Assembly (NCBI GenBank): GCA_002914845.1
Contig: JXTC01000176.1
Location: 271,368 to 335,367, forward strand
DNA length: 64,000 bases
DNA from: Trema orientale
Lineage: Eukaryota; Streptophyta; Magnoliopsida; Rosales; Cannabaceae
Direction: 5' to 3'
The notes below the pieces were generated by a model. It ran no database searches and was not told where the DNA came from. It saw nothing but the letters and a program-made list of their open reading frames with translations. A program made the position numbers and the translations under genes. Positions 24,996 to 37,506 of this stretch are shown here, piece after piece; position 1 is the stretch's first letter, and every line of letters begins with the position of its first letter.

Positions 24996-25768
24996 TAGGA
25001 CTGGCAATTCGTGTCAATGGGTCATATTCAATGTACATATATAACAGGTAAATGCTAAATCCGAACACGACCCATTTAATAAACGGGTCAGAAATTTTGA
25101 CACGAACACGACCCTTTTATAAACGAGTTGGCATGACACGACCCGTATAACCCTTTTACTAAATAGGTTATATTGACCCGTGACACGTGACCTGCGAACA
25201 TGATTCGAACATGACCCATTTAATAAAGAGCCTTATAGAAATATGACCAAATTCTGAGCCTAATTCAAGTAAATATCATTTTTGTCAAATGTTATAACAA
25301 AATATCCGGTATATATGTTTATATATTAAGTGTAAAATTTTATATACTAAGTATAAAAACTTATATACCAGTACATTTCAATACAGTAACTGAAATTGGT
25401 AGATATGTTATCTACCTGGATATTTAGCTATAAAATTTAAAAAGTGGACATCTACTTAATTAAATTTAAAATATTGGTCATCTACCTAAATTTCTCTTTA
25501 AAATAAATGGGTCAGAAATTATGACACCACATGACACGACACGACACGACACGTTTATAAACGGGTTGACACAACACGACATGGCCCACTTACTAAACAG
25601 GTCATTTTTCGTATTGGAGGGTTTAACCCGAACATGACCTGTTAATTAAACGGATCAATATCTCTAACCCGAACATGACACGAACACGATTAAACTAAAC
25701 CCAAACTCGTTAATTTCGTGCGGATTTCGAGTCGTATTATCGTGTCGTGTCACAAATTGCCAGCCCTA
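24996..25768. mobile_element. hAT-like nonautonomous element
   Basis: The termini TAGGACTGGCAATTCGTG and inverted TAGGGCTGGCAATTTGTG match at 16 of 18 positions. The flanks CTTGAGAG (24988-24995) and CTTGAGAA (25769-25776) form an 8-bp duplication with one mismatch. The interior is rich in ACACGA/ACGGGTC motifs in both orientations. A further repeat is nested at about 25240-25505. Confidence 0.82.
25240..25505 (-). repeat. Dispersed repeat nested in the hAT element
   Basis: The complement matches 37541-37815 over essentially its whole length (shared blocks include ATGACCAATATTTTAAATTT and ATAGCTAAATATCCA). It interrupts the ACGGGTC-rich hAT interior, so it was inserted later. Confidence 0.7.
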
Positions 25769-25776
25769 CTTGAGAA

Positions 25777-26833
25777 TATGTTTGTGACGGTGTAGTTTTC
25801 ATTATTGAATTATTTTGTCTATATTTTAAGATGGTGAGTTGGTATATGGAATTGGAGTTGATCATCTTTAATGACTATTATTCTCTGTCTTTTTTTTTCT
25901 ATTATTATTATTTTAAGTACGCTAGTTGTCACATTTGATGAAGTATGCTTTTATAGTAAACAATGAACTTTGTTGGATGTAGAATATCATCCAACTCTTA
26001 CCAATGTATTAACTGAGATATATCGAATAAATTTCATTTTCTTCTTTCGAAAAAAAAAAAAGATTTTTTTTTTGTACAATTGCCGATTAGTGTTAAATAA
26101 GAAGCAAGGGTGTTCATCTGTCGGTTTATAAGCATTTTCCAAACTGATTTGTCGATTTATCAATTATACCCAAATCGACCATTTATAATTCAATTTTTTA
26201 AAGTTTTATTTTGGTTTATTCAATTTTTTTAACAGCTATTCGTTGTTTTAAATTAACAGTTGAAGGTCAATTCGATCTAATGGAGAAAGACGACCAAAAA
26301 TAGTTGTGTTGAAAATTTTCTTTTATTAACATTACAATTATATTTGTCAATTAATATTGTATATCTAAATGTTCTTTTAAATATTTGTATATGTATTGTT
26401 TTTTTGTTTGACTGTCAGTCGGTTTAGTATCTATACCCAAACCGACCAAATTTATGGTCATTTTTTTTATTTTGTTTTTTTTTTTATTTATTTGATTTCG
26501 GTATTTTTGCTTCATAGTTGGTCAGATTATTCGGTTTTTTTGTTTATAAGTTTTTTCTACTCAGCCCCAATAAGAAGTTTTGCTGACCAAGGAATTTGGC
26601 TCTATATAACGTGACTTATGATATAGGGCTATGGATGACGAGAGCTAAAAGAGTATGGTAAAGAGAATGTGAGGCCGGTAGAGGTAAATTTGAAGACTGC
26701 TATAGATCTATAATGGGTCTGTGTGTTCTACTTTCTACAAGAGGAATGACTCTAGTCCTAAGGATGTAGGAAATCTTTCCAAATCAGATAAAATATTGTG
26801 TTCATCTTGTGTGCCTTTGTGTGATTCTTTTTT
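25777..26833. other. Intergenic, nothing recognised
   Basis: AT-rich. The 26100-26560 part has repeated CCGATT/TCGGTT-like words in both orientations (ACCGACC, GTCGGTT), suggesting a decayed inverted-repeat element with unclear ends. Confidence 0.4.
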
Positions 26834-27184
26834 GGGACAATATCACTTTTTACTTTGTATTTTGACATTTTGTTCAAATTGTACCTTGTGTTTTGGTTAT
26901 TATCAACATTAATCCTTAAATTTGAATTATGTTATAAATTTATATCCTGACACTAATTTAGAGTAATTAATTTACCAATAATTCATTTAAAAAATTTGAA
27001 AATAAACCAAATAAAAATTGATCTGAGAATAATGGCATCTTGATAAATTGACTGCTCTAAATTAATGTCAAGGTATAAATTTGTAATAAATTTTAAATAT
27101 AAAGGTTAATGTTGATAATAACTAAAACACAAAGTATAATTTGAACTAAATGCCAAAATATAAGGTAAAAAGTGATATTATCTC
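26834..27184. mobile_element. Foldback (inverted-repeat) MITE
   Basis: The left arm begins GGGACAATATCACTTTTTAC and the right arm, inverted, GAGATAATATCACTTTTTAC. Similarity runs through about 150 bp per arm to the centre near 27000. No clear target duplication is visible. Noncoding. Confidence 0.7.
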
Positions 27185-27238
27185 ATATATTTTTATGTTT
27201 GTTTTTTGTACGTGCTTCCGGCTTCCATTGATAATTGA

Positions 27239-27661
27239 GGAAATTTGATTTTTTATGATATTTTTTCAAAAAAATTAAAAAATCCCGGAATTTGAAATTG
27301 TTCTGAAAAATCCCGGATTTAATTACAAAAAATATCACTTTTAAAAGTATTTAGAAAAATACCATTTTTCAGTGATAGATGAGATACTTAAGGTAACTAG
27401 TGAGGTAACTTGAACAGTTACTTTAAGTAACAGGATCGGTTACTATAAGTAACCTAACTCGTTACCTCGAGTACCATTGAAAAATACTAAATTTAAAGAA
27501 AAAATAGTATTTTTCTAAATATTTTTAAAAGTGTTATTTTTCCAATAATACTTTTAAAAAGTGATATTTTTCTAAATCAATCCGAGATTTTTCAAAAAAA
27601 TCAGTCCATCCGGGATTTTTCAATTTTTGGTATCTTGGGCCTGGAATTTTATAAATAGCCC
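27239..27661. mobile_element. Foldback element with palindromic GTTACC core
   Basis: Arms related by AAAAATCCCGGA and TAGAAAAATA(C/T) blocks in inverted order converge on a core (27385-27470) where GGTAAC/GTTACC/AAGTAAC words repeat in both orientations. Flanks are similar but not identical, so the ends are approximate. Confidence 0.6.
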
Positions 27662-30600
27662 TTTATAATTTCCAAACCAATCATATATGGTTAGAAATTT
27701 TTTTGCCAAAATAATATTTACAAATTCTAAAATATCATTTAAAGAAATAATATTTACACATACAAGAATTCTAAAATAAAATTACAAGGATAGCATTGAA
27801 TCACTATTTAATTTATTTTTTATCTATTATTAAAACAACACTTTTTTGAATTAAAATAGAAACATATACTTTTAAAACAATAACATATACCTTTTTTCTT
27901 CCTTTTTTTTTCTTATTTTATTTTGAGAGAAAATAATAACATATACTTAAGTGGTGAAGATTTCATTAATTATTCAATCTCTTTTTTTTTTTGGATTGAT
28001 TAATTTTTATTTTACCAATAACAGTAATACAATCACAAATGTAACACAAATATTAGATTATAGATATTTCATACCAATAAACAATGGACCAAATTAAATT
28101 CTTATTAATAAATGTGGAGAAATAAATTATGCACAAAATATACATAAATGATGTGCACATAAATCCACAAAGGGACATACTAGAGCTCCATAAGATATCT
28201 TTCCGACTCATTCAAATCATCCCCCATCACCAGAGTTGGTTTATTTGACTGACACGAGGATGAATTTTCAGCAAAGTATGATATTTGATAAAATAAAATC
28301 TTCCAAATTTAGATATCGAAAACTTCAGATCTAGAAAAATACCAATAAGACACAAAAAAAAAATAGAAACAAAAAAAACCTGCACAGTTCTAGAATCAAG
28401 TAGAACAAAATATCCATAGATCTATATCTATGGTACAATATATTCACATATGCAAAAGGACTTATTAAAACAAAAATATACAGAAAAAACTTTACCGGAG
28501 AGATCTTTAGAAACCCTCTAGGTTTCAAAACTTAAAGAAGTTCTGAGAAGGAGAGAGAGATTACTTATTCAATCACAGATATTAAATGATATGCACGTAT
28601 TCTTTGTTATTGGTTTTCTTTGTTGATATAATGGACGTATTATGACATTTGAAGAAAGAAATAATATATACCATATTACGTTATAAGGATCTCGTGCTTA
28701 GAGCTTTCGATATACATGTGAACATGGATATTAAATATCAGTTAGATCACCACATATTTCACCATCAAAAACTTCAATCACCAACAATAACCCAAAAAAT
28801 AATTAACAAATTTTGATTTGAAAAAAAAAAAAGAAAGAAAGACAAATAACCAAAGTTTAACCGAGTATTGACGAAACAAGAAAATAAAGGAAGTGCTCGC
28901 CATTAAAGAATGAAAACCCAAAAAAATAATGCAAAGTAACTACGTACCTATAATTTTATAGAAGGCGTCCAAGACAGCTAAGCTAAGATAATTATTCTGA
29001 CCCTGAATGGAATTATTATTATCTAGCTGATTCAGCTGAATGGCTCTTCCACTTTTGTCCAATCACTACATATATAACACCGTAACTAATTGAAAAACAG
29101 AATAACAACAAAAATCCATAAAGTATTCTTGTTTGAAGTATTTTTGTTTTAATTTGTTAATTTAGACAAAAGGGAATTAAATGAAATTCTCCCGAGCGCA
29201 TATAGAGATATATGTACCATTATAAGAACCAAAAAAAATAAATAAATTATAACAAACAAGCCCTTCTTACGAAATAAAATGATACTGGTGATTATTATTG
29301 GTGAGTAAGACTATAAGTAAAAGAAATAAAAGGTAAGTGCGTTGTGTCATTTGCGGTATTGGTGTGACGAAACGCATTAAGAATGGATATAATATAGAAA
29401 CTGAAAATGGATAGAGATAAAACCAAAAAGATAATAATGATGAATTTGGAGATTTGAGTCATAACTTGTACATACTTCCATTAATCATCAAATAACCTAA
29501 AAGAAATATAAGTATGATTAATATGCTCTTATTTTTGGATTCCATACATCTTATTAATAGAAGTAAGCTAGAGACGCACTTTGCACGTACGTACGCCTTC
29601 TCACATTTATATTGCTTGAATTAACGTCATACGAAACACTCCACGAGTTTTCCCCTTTGTTTTCAATGAAATGAAACCGTCGTTTTAGGCAAAACGACAA
29701 CAAGACAAGGAAAAGGAGCTTGGCACTAAAACCATAGGCCAAAAGAAATGGAAAAGAAAAATAAAAGAAATTAAATTGAGAATTTTTTTTTTTGGACAAA
29801 GTCTTTAACCATCTTGCTTATATGTAGAAGATACTCATTATAACTAGTAATAAAGTCTCTTTTCATCTTCTTTCAATCCGCTGGAGAAGGAGGTCTTTTG
29901 GATCTCTCCGAAGAGTTTCATTTTCTTTGTTTATTTTTTATAATATTTTTAAATAATCTTTTTATTCGAGGAAAGATATGACTCGACCCATATCTAAATC
30001 TAATCCCCTCAAATGTTGATATGAGGTGGTTTTAGACTTATTTTTATATTTTTCATTATTTTAGTTCACCTAGATTTAAAACTACGGTGTTTTTTAATGG
30101 ATATTGTGTTTTCGATCCTTTTAGTATGGTTATCATCCAGATCTTTTTAACTTGGATCTAGATGATTTGTGTAATGGTTTTTGCCCCCCCAGTATTGTTT
30201 GTATTTGAAGCGAGAGACATCAATAATAATTGTTGAGTGAATACTCATAACGAGCCAACAAAAGTGGAGAGTTCTATTGAAACGCACAACAATAATGATT
30301 CATATGAGTTCCCTTATTCCGAATCGATTTCAGGAGGATCATAGTGCAAAGTTCCTCCAATATTTTTAAGCAGTTTATTACGGATGTCTACTTTATAACC
30401 AAAGCACTTTGATGAGTATTATACTATCCCTTTATTATTAATCAAAATATTGTTCATTTGGGTAAAAAAAAAAAAACAAAAAAAACAAAAGACAGTCATT
30501 AATATTCGCTTGTTGCATTTTTCTTAGGTGTTGATGTTTATATGATCTTTAACAATATCGAAATTTATGATAATCAATGCTTTTGCACGAAGGTAAAAGA

Positions 30601-30947
30601 ATAAAAATTACAGATTCCCAATACTTGTTATTTTTTCAAGTATATGCGGATTTTACATATTGTCTGAAAATTATAAAGTTAAAATATGCTTAGAACTTAG
30701 AAATTAGCAAGCAAAGCTTGAAGCGCAGAACATCTATTTTTCATTTTGTTTTTATTTTTTAATTTTTTGGGGTCTTCCTCGCCTTCCTCTCTGGATAGGG
30801 CTTGGGAAGAAGGCTGAAATTGGGCTTGAATTTATCGTTACTTAAGCAGCAGATGACACTAAGGGACCCCAGGCCGAACGAATGCTCGTGTAGCCCAATA
30901 ATTCTTAGCCCACTAACCCAGCCACTTCAAACTCAAAGGCAATAGAG
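27662..30947. other. Gene-free AT-rich intergenic DNA
   Basis: No frame in either strand has coding character; long frames here are A/T homopolymer-driven. No structural RNA, LTR or convincing terminal inverted repeat was recognised over these 3.3 kb. Confidence 0.5.
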
Positions 30948-30956
30948 AAAATTTGC

Positions 30957-33494
30957 GGGTTTTGGACACTAATACCTATCTTTTCAAAAATAATACCAAA
31001 AATACGACCTTAAAAAAATAATTGAAATCCTGTACAACCTAAAATAGGTATTTTTTAATATATTTTTGTGCTGAAAACGCGGTGGCAAATCTGTAAATAA
31101 GGCATATTTTTTTACGATACGGCTATATAATAAACGTGTTTAACAAGACAACAAAAGTTCAAACAGTATAGGATACTCTTGTCCCCTCTTAGAGGTTAAT
31201 GGTTCAAAATCCATAACCTTATTTTTTGTTGTTTCTCTTTTTTTTTCTTTTCCTTTTCTTTTTCACTCCTTTTTTATTTTTTTTCCCTTTTCTCTTTTTT
31301 AATTTTTTTTTTCTTTTTTTCTTCTTTTTTTACACCTTTCTAAATTTATTATATTCTACTTTCATAGTTTACACTTTTTTTCTTTTTTGCTATTTTATTC
31401 TTTATCTCTTTAATTTATTTTTCATTATTTTGCCTACCTTTCTAAATTTATTATATTTTTGGAAACCACAAAAGTTTCATATAAACCAGTTTGGCTTCCT
31501 TTTAGCGAAATGTCCTATATGTAAGTAAATCAGAGGAAATTAGATTAGTTTTCTTTTAGCAGAATGTCCTGTATATAAGTATATCACACGAAACTAAAAA
31601 AGTTTCCAGGAAACTAGTTAGGTTTATGTGTAGCAGAATGTCTTGTATATAAGTAAATCATAGGAAACTACAAAAGTTTCTTGAGAACCAATTTTGTTTC
31701 TTTTTAGCAGAATGCTCTATATGTAAGTAAATCATAGGAAACTACAAAGGTTTCTTGGATACCAGTTTGGTTTCATTTTAGCAGAATGTCCAAGTAAACC
31801 AATTTATTTGTTCATTTTTTTGCCAACCTTTCTAAATTTATTATAGTCCACTATTGTATTTTTGGAAACCATAAAGGTTTCTTGGAAACTAGTTTGGTTT
31901 CCTTTCAGCAGAATGCTCTGTATGTATGTAAATCATACATAGGAAACCACAAAGGTTTATGGTTTCCTAGAAACTAATTCGGTTTCCTTTTAGCGAAATG
32001 CCCTATATGTAAGTATTACAATAAACCACAAAGGTTTCCAAGAAACCAATATAGTTTCTACAAAGCATAATATTCTGTACTAACTAAATTACAGGAAACC
32101 ACAAAGGCTTCCTGGAAACCAGTTTGGTTTCTTTTTAGCAGAATAACATATATGTAAGTAAATCATAAAAAAAACACAAAGGTTTCTAGGAAACCAGTTT
32201 GGTTTCATTTTAACAGAACGCTCTGCATGTAAGTAAATTACAGGAAACTATAAAGGTTTTTAGAAAATCAGTTTGATTTCATTTTAGTAGAATGTCCTGT
32301 AGCTAAGTAATCACAAAAAACTACAAAAGTAACTGGTTTCCATGTAGTAGAATGTTCTGTAACTAAGTAAATCATAAGAAACCAAAATTAGTTTAATTTT
32401 TTTTTAGCAGAATGTCTTGTATGTAAGTAAATCATAGGAAACCACAAAGGTTTCTTGGAAACTAGTTTGGTTTCCTTATAGTAGAATACTATATATATAA
32501 GTAAAATGACAAGAAATTCTAGAAGTCCAAAGGAAAAAACTTTCTTGTTAGGCAATATTAAGTTTTTATGCACATGTTTTAATTATTCTATATCCAAAAA
32601 GAATAAATAAAGGAAAGAGATATAAAATAGATAAATTGAGGGTGAAGGTTATTGGAAAAAAAAGAATTTAAAACGTGAAAATGAAAAAATAAAAATAAAT
32701 AAAGGAAAGAAAAAGAAAGAAAACGACAAAGGTTTTTTTTTTTTTAAAAAGGAGTAATAATGTTCAGTGCGGAAAAAAAATTTCAAAATGGATTATAAAA
32801 AATGAATTTAAAAAAGAAAATAAAAAGAAGAATAAATAAAGGAAAGAAAAAAGGAGTAATAATAAACAATACGGAAAAAAAATAGAAAATGAATTATAAA
32901 AAATGAATTTAAAAAAGAAAATGAAAAAAATGAATAAATGAAGGAAAGAGACAGAAGATAGATAAATTGATGGTGAAGATAATTGAACCCAGGGGGTTAA
33001 GTAGGCAATTACCATTTTTTCTTATAAATATTAAAAGAGAAAAAGAATTTATAAAATAAAAAACAATTGAAAAAATGAAAGGAAGAAAAGGGTTATATGA
33101 TAAAAGTAAAATAGAAAAAGTATGTTCTTTTTAAAAACAAAAAAATAAAAAAAAAAGAGTAACCAAAAAAATAAATACAAGAACCAAAAAAAAAAAAAAA
33201 ACAAAAACAGAAAAAGAAAAAAACAAAAAAGAATTGAACCTATGGTTGCAAGAAGAAAAAGAATTGCACCAACAAATAGAGTTAACAGTACTCATGGTTG
33301 GTTTAAAACACTTTTTTCTTACAAAGTTTTATAAAAAGATGGTTTGATTTACAAAAGTGCCACCGCGTCTTACCTTTACTTTATAACTAGAAAAGTGGTA
33401 ATTTTCAAAAAAGTTCGTACAAATTTAAGTGTTTTGGCCCGCATCGTATATTTGACAATATTTTTCCTAATGTCGTAGAGCATGTCATTTTCCC
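30957..33494. mobile_element. Mutator-like inverted-repeat element A with palindromic tandem core
   Basis: The left end GGGTTTTGGACACTAA and inverted right end GGGAAAATGACATG start related arms that share ACGCGGTGGCA and TGTAAAT (31078-31100; 33355-33370). Flanks AAAATTTGC (30948-30956) and AAAATTTAC (33495-33503) are a 9-bp duplication with one mismatch. Inside, a pyrimidine-rich block (31220-31330) mirrors purine-rich DNA at 32590-33240, around a tandem array. No transposase frame. The superfamily assignment rests on 9-bp duplication and arm length. Confidence 0.75.
31440..32525. repeat. Tandem array, ~74-bp palindromic unit, about 14 copies
   Basis: Each unit carries GGAAACC(A)CAAAGGTTTCC, then GGAAACCAGTTTGGTTTCC, then TTTTAGCAGAATGTCCTGTA and TAAGTAAATCA. 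The AGCAGAATG word recurs mostly at 72-75-bp spacing, with some 54-60-bp short units and one ~53-bp insertion near 31800-31850. Each unit can fold into two hairpins. Confidence 0.88.
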
Positions 33495-33527
33495 AAAATT
33501 TACTTTTATGTGATACAATTTATAATA

Positions 33528-36163
33528 GAGAAAACTACGCGAGATACCCCTTTTTGACATCCATTGTATATCTATATCCCATTTTAAAACTTATAATTTC
33601 TATGTCCCTTTTTCAAATTGTTAGATTTATTTTTTATATACTACCCTTACTTCATCTCACCTCCCTCTAGTTATCTCTCTACCTGTTTCTCAACCTTATC
33701 CAGACAATACCGATGTATGCTCAGATGCCTGAAATTACATTTAGTAATTCCAAGATCAGGAACTATTGAGCTGAATACGATTGAAGAAATGCAAATATAT
33801 ATAAGGATTCCTCGATTTATTCAGTCATTTCTATTTTTCAATTTTAGAAAGGTGGGTGTATTTCAGATGTACAGATTGTTTCGTTATTTTGTTTCTTTTT
33901 CAAGAAAAGTTCGTCCTTTTTAATTTATTACTTTTCTTTTCTTTTTCTTTTTTCCTCTTCGTTCAGTTTCTTTTTAACGTTTTTAGCTCTCTGTTTCTAT
34001 TCATAGAAAAGACAAATTATCATAGTACATATATATATATAATGAGTGAAATCTTTCGGGTGAATTCTTTACTACACCAGACATTCAAATTCTTAATAAT
34101 CAAGCGGTGGAGAAACTTAAAATTTAAAGTATAAAATTATTAAATTTTGGGTTATGGTTATAGTGATATATTAGCAATTTACCAAAAAAAAAAGTAAAAT
34201 AACTTGTTAATAAATTATTCACCGATGAAATTTGCATTATATGGTATACCAATCATATATCATTGATGTACTTGGGAAAAATATACTAGTCTATTAAATT
34301 CAAAACTAGTAGTGTATCAGTGCGATATTTGATTTATTTATTTAAGACAAAAAAAATGGAGTAAATTAATTGTCTCTTAATTATTTACATGAGAAAAAAA
34401 TGAGTAGTAAATCAGTCATCTATCAATGACTTATATGAGAAAAATAGTGATAAAACAATGGTATATCAATGATTTATTTGATCTAAGGAAATACATGATG
34501 TAAAAGATAGGTATATCAATTATTTACTTGATTTATTAGAGAGAAAAAAAGAAAAAAAAATTGTGGTAAATTAGTGGTAAATAAATGATTTACTTAAATG
34601 AAAAATGGTGTTAAATAAGTGGTATATTAATAATTTACTCGAGGAAAATAGTTGTAAATTAGAGGTATATCATTGTTTTACTTGAGAAAAAAATTGTGGT
34701 AAATAAGTAGTACATGAATGATTTACACGAGAAAAAAAATAGTGGTAAATCAATGGCATATGAACAATTTACTTCATTTATATACTGGAAAAAAAAAAAC
34801 AAACGGTAATAAATCAGTAGTATATAAGTGATTTACTTAAGGAAAACTAATTATGATAGATTAGTGGTATATCAATGATTTACATGATTTAAGTGGAAAA
34901 AAAAATAGCGGTAAAATAATGGTATATTATTTACTTGATTTATTTAAGGAAAAAGAAGGGAAAAAGTGGTGATAATTAAGTGACATATATATATATATAT
35001 GATTTAGTTGAGAAAAAATAATAGTGGCAAATTAGTGGTAAAATAATTATTTACATGCTTTAATTGAGGGAAAACAGTACTAGTAAATTAGTGGTAAATT
35101 AATTATTTGCATTATTTAATTGAGAAAAAAATAGTGATAAATTTATAATATATTACAAATTTATTTGAGAGAAAATGAGGGTAACTTAATGTTTATTAGT
35201 GGCTAACAAGAGATAAAATAAAAATTAATAGTCAATGAGTGGTATATGAATGATTTATTTCTAGTTTTAAAAGGCAAATAAAAAATAAGAAAGTAAATAT
35301 ATATGCATATATGTTTATTTGTCAATGATTTTTAAGTTGAGAATCTACGAATACTTTAAACTAAGCTCCTTTCAGGTATTTTCTTAAATTAGTTGACTGC
35401 ATTTTTTATAAGACAACTAATAATCTGATGATTCTTTTTTCTTCATTCTTAGTAAATATCAAAAAGGTGTTGTATCTCAAAAAAGTATATCTACCTAGCT
35501 GGGCTAATTTAGGTTCGCGAGGTTTTCTTGCCTTATACTTACATTTCTAAGAGGCATAACATCAAACACTTTGTGAGCATCACTTTAAAAGAGGGAAACC
35601 CATTTTGCACGATCCGAATCCAACTAGGCACCAGAATTCGAAATTTAGATGAAACTATTTTTTAAGAACACCTATTTGAATCCTAGACTAAAATTCAACT
35701 ATATTTTTCTATATACATACAAAAAATCTGCATAATATAACATAATGAAAATCCTTTATGTTAGAGAAGTTGTCGTCACTGGTTATAGCCGAGGATATAA
35801 ACCATGACCTCCACCAAATGCTGAAGCTCTCCTTCGTGAACTCAACCTTCGTCATCGCGGTCTTGTGCATATTATTTGTGTGCTCAGTATATATTTATTT
35901 CTACGTAATCCAAGAGTCGTACTCCATTCATGGCAACTGAGATTGAAGGAAGCGTGCTGCCTGAATAGTTGCCAGAGGTCAAGCAACAAATATCGTCAGA
36001 GTCAGGAGAGAAGATATGGTATAAAAAGTTCTAATGTATACAAAAGGTAAACTTGGAATTATGAAATCCATAGTTACAAAAAGGGATATTTGTGTACATG
36101 AATTTTAAAAAGGACATCTGTTAAAACTAACTCCAATAATTGGGGTATTTTTGTTCAAATCCC
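33528..36163. mobile_element. Mutator-like inverted-repeat element C with palindromic tandem core
   Basis: An exact 9-bp duplication TTTATAATA lies directly outside both ends (33519-33527; 36164-36172). Ends are GAGAAAACTACGCGAGATAC and inverted GGGATTTGAACAAAAATACC; arms share a diverged CATCC..ATATCCC..AATTTC pattern. The core 34330-35270 is a tandem array. Between arms and core are stretches of balanced composition (33640-33850; 35560-35960) that might be captured host sequence. No transposase is seen. Confidence 0.72.
34330..35270. repeat. Tandem array, ~50-60-bp unit, about 17 diverged copies
   Basis: Recurring unit: GTGGTAAATCAGTGGTATAT, then CAATGATTTACTTGA and an A-rich spacer. GTAAATCA and TGATTTAC are complementary, so each unit is palindromic. 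Copies are more diverged than those of the 74-bp array. Confidence 0.78.
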
Positions 36164-36180
36164 TTTATAATAATAAAAAA

Positions 36181-37506
36181 GGGATTTTGGACACTTATAC
36201 TTATTTTTCAAAAAATATTATCAAATTTACGACATTTCAAAAATACTAAAAATTTTGTACGACCTTTCAGTGCATTTTTTTAAGTACTTTAGGAGCTAGA
36301 AAATGCGATAATATTTTAGTAAATAAACTATATATATATTTTTTTTTTTACAGAAAACTACAAAGATTTTCTATTAATTTGGTTTCCTATTAGCGGAATG
36401 TCCTGTACTTAAGTAAATCACAGAAAATCGTTTCCTAGAAATCAGTTTAGTTTCCTTTAGCAGAATGTTATGTACGTAAGTAAATCACAAGAAACCATTG
36501 TAGTTTCCTTTTTGCAAAATACCCTGTAGAGAAATAAATCACAGGAAACTATGAAGGTTTCCTGGAAACTATCACGGTTTTCTGTTTACATAATACTATG
36601 TAGCTAAATACATCATAGGAAACTACGAAAGTTTCTTCAAAATCATTGTGGTTTCCTTTAGCAGGATGCCATGTAGCTAACTAAATCACAGGAAACTAAG
36701 AAGGTTTCCTGAAAATTATTGTGATTTCTATTTTGCAGAATGCCCTGTAACTAAGTTAAATCATAGGAAACTACGAAAGTTTCTTAGAAACTATTATGAT
36801 TATTTTTCAAATCACAGAAAACAATGAAAGTTTGATACTATTTACAATCAATAATTAATATTTCACTATATCAAAACCATACTATGAAGAAATTAAATAT
36901 AAACTCGTCCATATAAACTAGAACAAGACACACTTTTTTCTTTGTTATTTTCCACATTTAATTATGAAGTTAAATATTTCTTATTTAGTTGCTCTAAAAT
37001 GAACTTTTACAAAAATATATATATATAATTAGAAACTAGATTATGAGTTCTCTATATTATATATGTATATACCTAGAAACTAGATGAAATATTGTCATTA
37101 TTTCATTGACCCAAAAGATGTGAACAAACATAACTCAAAATCGGTGAAGAGAGAAAGATGTTTTTCGGTGATGGCAGATACAAAGAGAGAGACATTTGAT
37201 GTTTTTCGGTGATGGCAGATACAAAGAGAGAGACATTTCCCACGATGGTGGCAGACCTGAAGAGAGTGAGACTAGATAGAGAGATATTTTCCAATAACAG
37301 TGGGTAGCAAACTAGAAGAAAGAGACCCCCTCTAAGATCTTAGCAAGAGACCACAAGAGGAATACAATGAGGGAATGCGAGCAAGAGGAGAAGAGGAAAC
37401 CAAAAATGACATTTTTATAATAAAAGTCATACAAAATTAACTTAAATGTGGCGCACCGTATTTTAGAAAATAATGTTGTAAAAACCGTATGGGGTGTCAT
37501 TTTCCC
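36181..37506. mobile_element. Mutator-like inverted-repeat element B, same family as A
   Basis: The left end GGGATTTTGGACACTTATAC and inverted right end GGGAAAATGACACCCCATAC closely resemble those of element A; the ATACG(G/A)TGCG and TTTGTA(T/C)GAC arm blocks are also shared. Its core (36355-36830) holds the same repeat unit as A. Flanks are A-rich (AATAAAAAA; TAAAAAAAG), so the duplication is not decisive. A short direct repeat of GGTGATGGCAGATACAAAGA occurs at about 37146 and 37209. Confidence 0.65.
36355..36830. repeat. Second array of the ~74-bp GGTTTCC unit, 6-7 copies
   Basis: Units with GGAAACTAnnAAGGTTTCC, TTTAGCAGAATG and TAAATCACA recur at 67-75-bp spacing, more diverged than the array at 31440-32525. 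Confidence 0.82.

Noticed and set aside
31226-31528. 100-residue Phe/Leu-rich frame resembling a membrane protein
   Set aside because: Product of a T/C-rich simple sequence arm of element A; the mirrored purine-rich arm gives the same kind of frame on the other strand.
31440-32525. CRISPR-like regular repeats
   Set aside because: Units are contiguous, palindromic and diverged with no unique spacers, in a plant genome; a tandem array inside a transposon explains them.
33482-34134. Overlapping small frames at the start of element C
   Set aside because: Low-complexity Phe/Ser/Leu composition, no domain, and located within the transposon arm.
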